Shown: in pieces, positions 6,149 through 7,959 of the stretch
How the letters are laid out: each line of letters starts with the position of its first letter
Position numbering within the stretch: position 1 is the stretch's first letter
Assembly: GCA_945876405.1 (NCBI GenBank)
Contig: CAMCOJ010000088.1
Coordinates: 1-7,959, forward strand
Direction of reading: 5' to 3'
DNA from: an uncultured Ruminococcus sp.
GTDB taxonomy: Bacteria > Bacillota > Clostridia > Oscillospirales > Ruminococcaceae
Length of the DNA stretch: 7,959 nucleotides
The notes under the pieces: generated by a model
Databases searched by the model: none
What the model was told of the DNA's origin: nothing
What the model saw: the letters and a program-made list of their open reading frames with translations, nothing else
Made by a program: the position numbers and the translations under genes

Positions 6149-6417
6149 GTTTCTCGCCTTCGGTAGAAAAGCAGCAGCATTTCTTAAAGGTTCTGTCAAG
6201 GATGGAACCTGAATACCAGGTTGTAAGAGCGATTATTGAGGCGAGAAAAAGTCAGCATCTTACACAAAAGGAACTTGCTGAACGTACCGGCATTAACCGC
6301 TCTGACATAAGCAAGCTTGAAAATGGAAATGCAAATCCTTCTCTTAATACTCTTCGCAGACTTGCTGAAGGATTAAACATGGATATGAAAATAGAATTTA
6401 CGCCTAAAACATTATGA
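6145..6417 (+). CDS. XRE-family helix-turn-helix regulator, HigA-like antitoxin
   Basis: The product is a 90-residue DNA-binding protein. EPEYQVVRAIIEARKSQ (21-37) leads into a complete Cro/C1-type helix-turn-helix at about 38-80 (LTQKELAERTGINRSDISKLENG, then a NPSLNTLRRLAEGL helix), ending MKIEFTPKTL. The pattern P-E-Y-Q-V-x-R-A-I-I-E-A-R-K plus this HTH is typical of HigA-type antitoxins paired with RelE/HigB toxins. No toxin gene is visible on either side, so it appears orphaned. The start is a TTG overlapping the stop of the 48-aa ORF; the first ATG (6202) would give 71 residues with the HTH intact but has no proper ribosome binding site. The first ~18 residues do not look like the usual HigA N-terminus, which suggests recombination or a frameshift upstream. 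It probably represses its own promoter, by family analogy. Confidence 0.75.
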   Translation: MSFSPSVEKQQHFLKVLSRMEPEYQVVRAIIEARKSQHLTQKELAERTGINRSDISKLENGNANPSLNTLRRLAEGLNMDMKIEFTPKTL

Positions 6418-6449
6418 TTTATTTCTCGTATCTAAAATATCCCCGGTGT

Positions 6450-6494
6450 GAAGACTCCCCATTACTGAATGTGTTCCAGTGATGGGGAGTCTTC
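6450..6494. repeat. 18-bp stem palindrome downstream of the XRE gene
   Basis: GAAGACTCCCCATTACTG (6450-6467) pairs with CAGTGATGGGGAGTCTTC (6477-6494) in 18 bp with one G-U pair and a 9-nt loop. It begins 33 nt after the regulator stop. There is no T-run on either side, so it is not a standard intrinsic terminator. It may act as an mRNA 3' end, a palindromic repeat unit or a transposon-end hairpin. No copy is present elsewhere in the window. Confidence 0.6.
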
Positions 6495-6665
6495 GTACAT
6501 CTGCGGCAGTAAATATATATTGCCTTGCACATCCGATGACTGTTTTATCTCCGTGCAGATCGGCTAACAGTCAAAATCGAGGATATACATCGTTTATTCT
6601 TTGTATTAATCACATAATTAACCGAGCATTTTTAATTTCGTCTTTGTTTAAAATTCAAAAACTCC
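6495..6665. other. Intergenic region before brxA, no gene seen
   Basis: A + strand open frame runs from 6479 to 6673, but it starts inside the palindrome and ends inside the brxA promoter, has no ribosome binding site, and its product looks like no protein. The sequence turns A+T-rich toward 6600-6660, as expected upstream of a promoter. I see no structured RNA or further repeat. Confidence 0.4.
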
Positions 6666-6694
6666 TTGCTTAAAGTAGCTTTTTATGCTATAAT
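6666..6694 (+). promoter_or_regulatory. brxA: Strong promoter for brxA
   Basis: TTGCTT (6666-6671), a 17-nt spacer and TATAAT (6689-6694) with an extended TG (6686-6687) make the best promoter in the window. Transcription would start near 6701, leaving a leader of about 30 nt to the ATG at 6732. It also rules out the longer frame starting with TTG at 6666. Confidence 0.8.
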
Positions 6695-6731
6695 ATTACT
6701 ATGTATTTCTATATCTAAACGGAGCAAAATA

Positions 6732-7334
6732 ATGATCACTTCAACCTACAGTTCCGGCATTGTTTCAGAGGCATGCTGGTTCATCGAATTTAAAGAATAC
6801 CTTAAGATGCTGCATAACGGGGCATCTGAGGATGAAATAAAAAAAGAGTTTACAGATAACAATTTCACAGGTGCGCCTAACGAATACCGGGCACAGAGAA
6901 ATTACGGTTATCTTAAGAAAAGAGTAAGTTCTATGGATGAAAAAGCAATAGAATTGTTTTTTAATCTTGATCTGAAAAATCAGAAGCTTATAAATTTTAT
7001 ATGCATGATGAGAAGCAGCAGGATACTTTTTGAGTTTGTAAACGAAAAATACAGAGAAAAAATAATTCTCGGAGCTGAATATCTTGAACCATCAGATATC
7101 AATATTTTCTTCAAGGATAAAGAACTTCAGTGTGATGATGTTGCAGAGTGGAAAGATGCAACAAAGAAGCGTCTTAAAGGTTGCTTTATAACCATGCTTA
7201 CTGAATCAAATCTTCTTATGGAACGGGATAAAAAGAGAGTGATTACGCCTCCGGTTATTGATATTTTACTTGAAAAATATCTGGAGGGAAACGGGGAATC
7301 TGATATTATAAAAGCATTAACAGGGGTGTACTGA
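6732..7334 (+). CDS. brxA: BrxA, BREX phage-defence protein (DUF1819), apparently intact
   Basis: This is the first gene of BREX (bacteriophage exclusion) operons, 200 residues, the normal length for BrxA/DUF1819. Recognisable features are the N-terminal MITSTYSSGIVSEACWFIEFKEYLKML, the middle NYGYLKKRVSSMDE and LINFICMMRSSRILFEFV, and a C-terminus that carries VITPPVIDILLEKYL. BrxA is a small helical, DNA-binding component; its exact role in BREX is unclear. The ATG at 6732 has GGAG at 6721-6724 and lies just downstream of a strong promoter; the frame extends upstream to TTG 6666 only through the promoter. The brxB start follows 2 nt after the stop, as in complete BREX operons. The rest of the system is missing from this locus, so the gene is either a relic not yet decayed or kept for another use. 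No damage is visible in the reading frame. Confidence 0.88.
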   Translation: MITSTYSSGIVSEACWFIEFKEYLKMLHNGASEDEIKKEFTDNNFTGAPNEYRAQRNYGYLKKRVSSMDEKAIELFFNLDLKNQKLINFICMMRSSRILFEFVNEKYREKIILGAEYLEPSDINIFFKDKELQCDDVAEWKDATKKRLKGCFITMLTESNLLMERDKKRVITPPVIDILLEKYLEGNGESDIIKALTGVY

Positions 7335-7336
7335 TT

Positions 7337-7486
7337 ATGACATTACTCGAACAGAGACTTGATAAACTTGAAGATGAAATAAAGAAGCCTTCATTCAGAC
7401 AGAACAGGGGACTCAGCAATGAGGTTGGTTACTATATTTTTGACTATCCTGCCGAGGATGAACTGAATGTAAGAAAAAGAAATTAG
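7337..7486 (+). pseudogene. brxB: BrxB N-terminal remnant (DUF1788), truncated at 49 codons
   Basis: An ATG 2 nt after brxA starts a 49-codon frame, MTLLEQRLDKLEDEIKKPSF followed by NEVGYYIFDYPAEDELNVR and a premature TAG. This matches the conserved beginning of BrxB/DUF1788, a ~200-residue BREX protein, whose N-terminus has the same LLE.RL and GL.NEV.YYIFDY pattern. Similarity ends at about DELNVR (7470), after which the DNA continues as the end of brxL. About three quarters of the gene is therefore missing. The 49-residue peptide could still be translated, but it lacks most of the domain. Confidence 0.85.
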
Positions 7487-7688
7487 CATTGCAGGATCTA
7501 TGATAAAAGTAGACGAGCTTGCGAATGCACTTCAGGTATGTCTTGACAGCGGTGCTAAGAAGGTGTTGCTGCCGATTACGTCTGCAGCAGATTTGGGTAC
7601 GGTTCCGGCAGATCTGGTAGGAAGCTTTAATCTGATATTCTATAACAGTGCGGAGGATGCGGTATTTAAGGTGCTGGGAGTGGAATAA
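7473..7688 (+). pseudogene. brxL: BrxL C-terminal remnant (BREX Lon-like ATPase/protease)
   Basis: A frame open from 7473 to the TAA at 7686-7688 encodes ISIAGSMIKVDELANALQ, then CLDSGAKKVLLPITSAADLG, TVPADLVGSFNLIFY and NSAEDAVFKVLGVE. This is the highly conserved C-terminal end of BrxL, where LLP.(S/T)SA.D..TVP and DAVFK.LGVE are hallmark stretches. Full BrxL is about 680 residues; only ~66 remain, so the AAA+ ATPase domain and most of the Lon-like domain are gone. An ATG at 7500 gives a 62-residue ORF, but it has no convincing ribosome binding site. The join to brxB lies within an A-rich stretch at about 7470-7483. brxC, pglX and pglZ, normally between brxB and brxL, are absent, so one deletion explains the structure. 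Confidence 0.87.
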
Positions 7689-7805
7689 TCGAAATTACGA
7701 GAGTGAATATATACCTTTGTAATCATGTATTATATACAAGTATTATTATCATTCCTGCAGGATTGAGAGGACAGAGAAGTAAATACACAAAAAGCGAGGC
7801 GAATT

Positions 7806-7914
7806 ATGGAAGATATACTTGTTGAAATTGACATGGAAGTAGCAGAAGCAATAGCTGAAACTGCTTTAAAAAAGGTGAATGATAAAAAGCAGAAAAAATT
7901 ACAGGATGCAGAGA
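7806..7914 (+). CDS. Start of an unrecognised ORF, cut by adapter sequence
   Basis: An ATG with a weak upstream GAGG opens a frame encoding MEDILVEIDMEVAEAIAETA followed by a lysine-rich stretch (KKVNDKKQKK). About 36 codons are genomic. From 7915 the frame runs into Nextera adapter, so the continuation VSYTHLRAHET is an artefact and must not be annotated. The start looks helical, charged and soluble; I cannot name a family. It lies 117 nt after the brxL remnant and may be the first gene beyond the BREX locus. Confidence 0.5.
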
Positions 7915-7959
7915 CTGTCTCTTATACACATCTCCGAGCCCACGAGACAGGCAGAAATC
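7915..7959 (+). other. Illumina Nextera adapter and index contamination
   Basis: CTGTCTCTTATACACATCT (7915-7933) is the Tn5 mosaic end used in Nextera libraries. CCGAGCCCACGAGAC (7934-7948) is the Read 2 adapter arm. AGGCAGAA (7949-7956) matches the N703 i7 index, and ATC begins the P7 primer region. This is synthetic sequence read through from a short insert, not a natural transposon end. Confidence 0.98.

Noticed and set aside
6479..6673. A 64-codon + strand frame between the XRE gene and brxA
   Set aside because: It starts inside the 18-bp palindrome, ends in the brxA promoter, has no ribosome binding site and has an unprotein-like sequence.
6666..6731. A TTG-initiated N-terminal extension of brxA
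   Set aside because: The extension overlaps the -35/-10 promoter. The ATG at 6732 has a ribosome binding site and gives the normal BrxA length.
7915..7933. A natural Tn5/IS50 mosaic end
   Set aside because: It is followed by the Illumina Read 2 adapter arm and an index sequence, so it is library-derived.

Overview
The window suggests a low- to mid-GC Firmicute of the Clostridia, most like a gut Ruminococcus or other Oscillospiraceae. The basis is A+T-rich DNA, strong AGGAGG-type ribosome binding sites, TTG starts, and protein families common in that group. It reads as the end of a contig: the last 45 bases (7915-7959) are Illumina Nextera adapter plus an index, not genome.

Left half (1-5149), an ordinary transport and signalling block. 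After a short C-terminal scrap of a + strand ORF and two strong hairpins, a response regulator and its sensor kinase (KdpDE-like, but without the long KdpD N-terminal part) lie on the - strand. Divergent from them is a + strand operon: a Na+/phosphate cotransporter with a PhoU-like tail, a CaCA-type Na+/Ca2+ antiporter, and a 53-residue single-span membrane protein. The intergenic region holds a promoter for each direction, 11-bp imperfect direct repeats resembling a Pho box, and a hairpin between the transporter's Shine-Dalgarno and its start codon. The likely picture is a two-component system controlling a neighbouring phosphate/ion transport operon, but this is inference.

Right half (about 5143-7914), a decayed defence island. 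In order it holds a truncated zinc-finger (DUF6076-like) fragment on the - strand; a PD-(D/E)XK nuclease-like pseudogene with a frameshift and an internal deletion; a 48-residue ORF and an orphan XRE (HigA-like) regulator; a strong hairpin; and then a BREX remnant. brxA is intact behind a near-consensus promoter. It is followed by only the first ~49 codons of brxB, joined directly to the last ~66 codons of brxL. In type I BREX loci the order is brxA-brxB-brxC-pglX-pglZ-brxL, so a single deletion explains the loss of everything between. The working system is gone: methyltransferase, phosphatase-like PglZ, BrxC ATPase and the BrxL ATPase core are absent. A last ORF begins at 7806 and is cut by the adapter.

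The main discovery candidate is this scarred BREX locus with a retained, promoter-driven brxA. It sits beside another nuclease gene that also keeps its two ends around an internal deletion.
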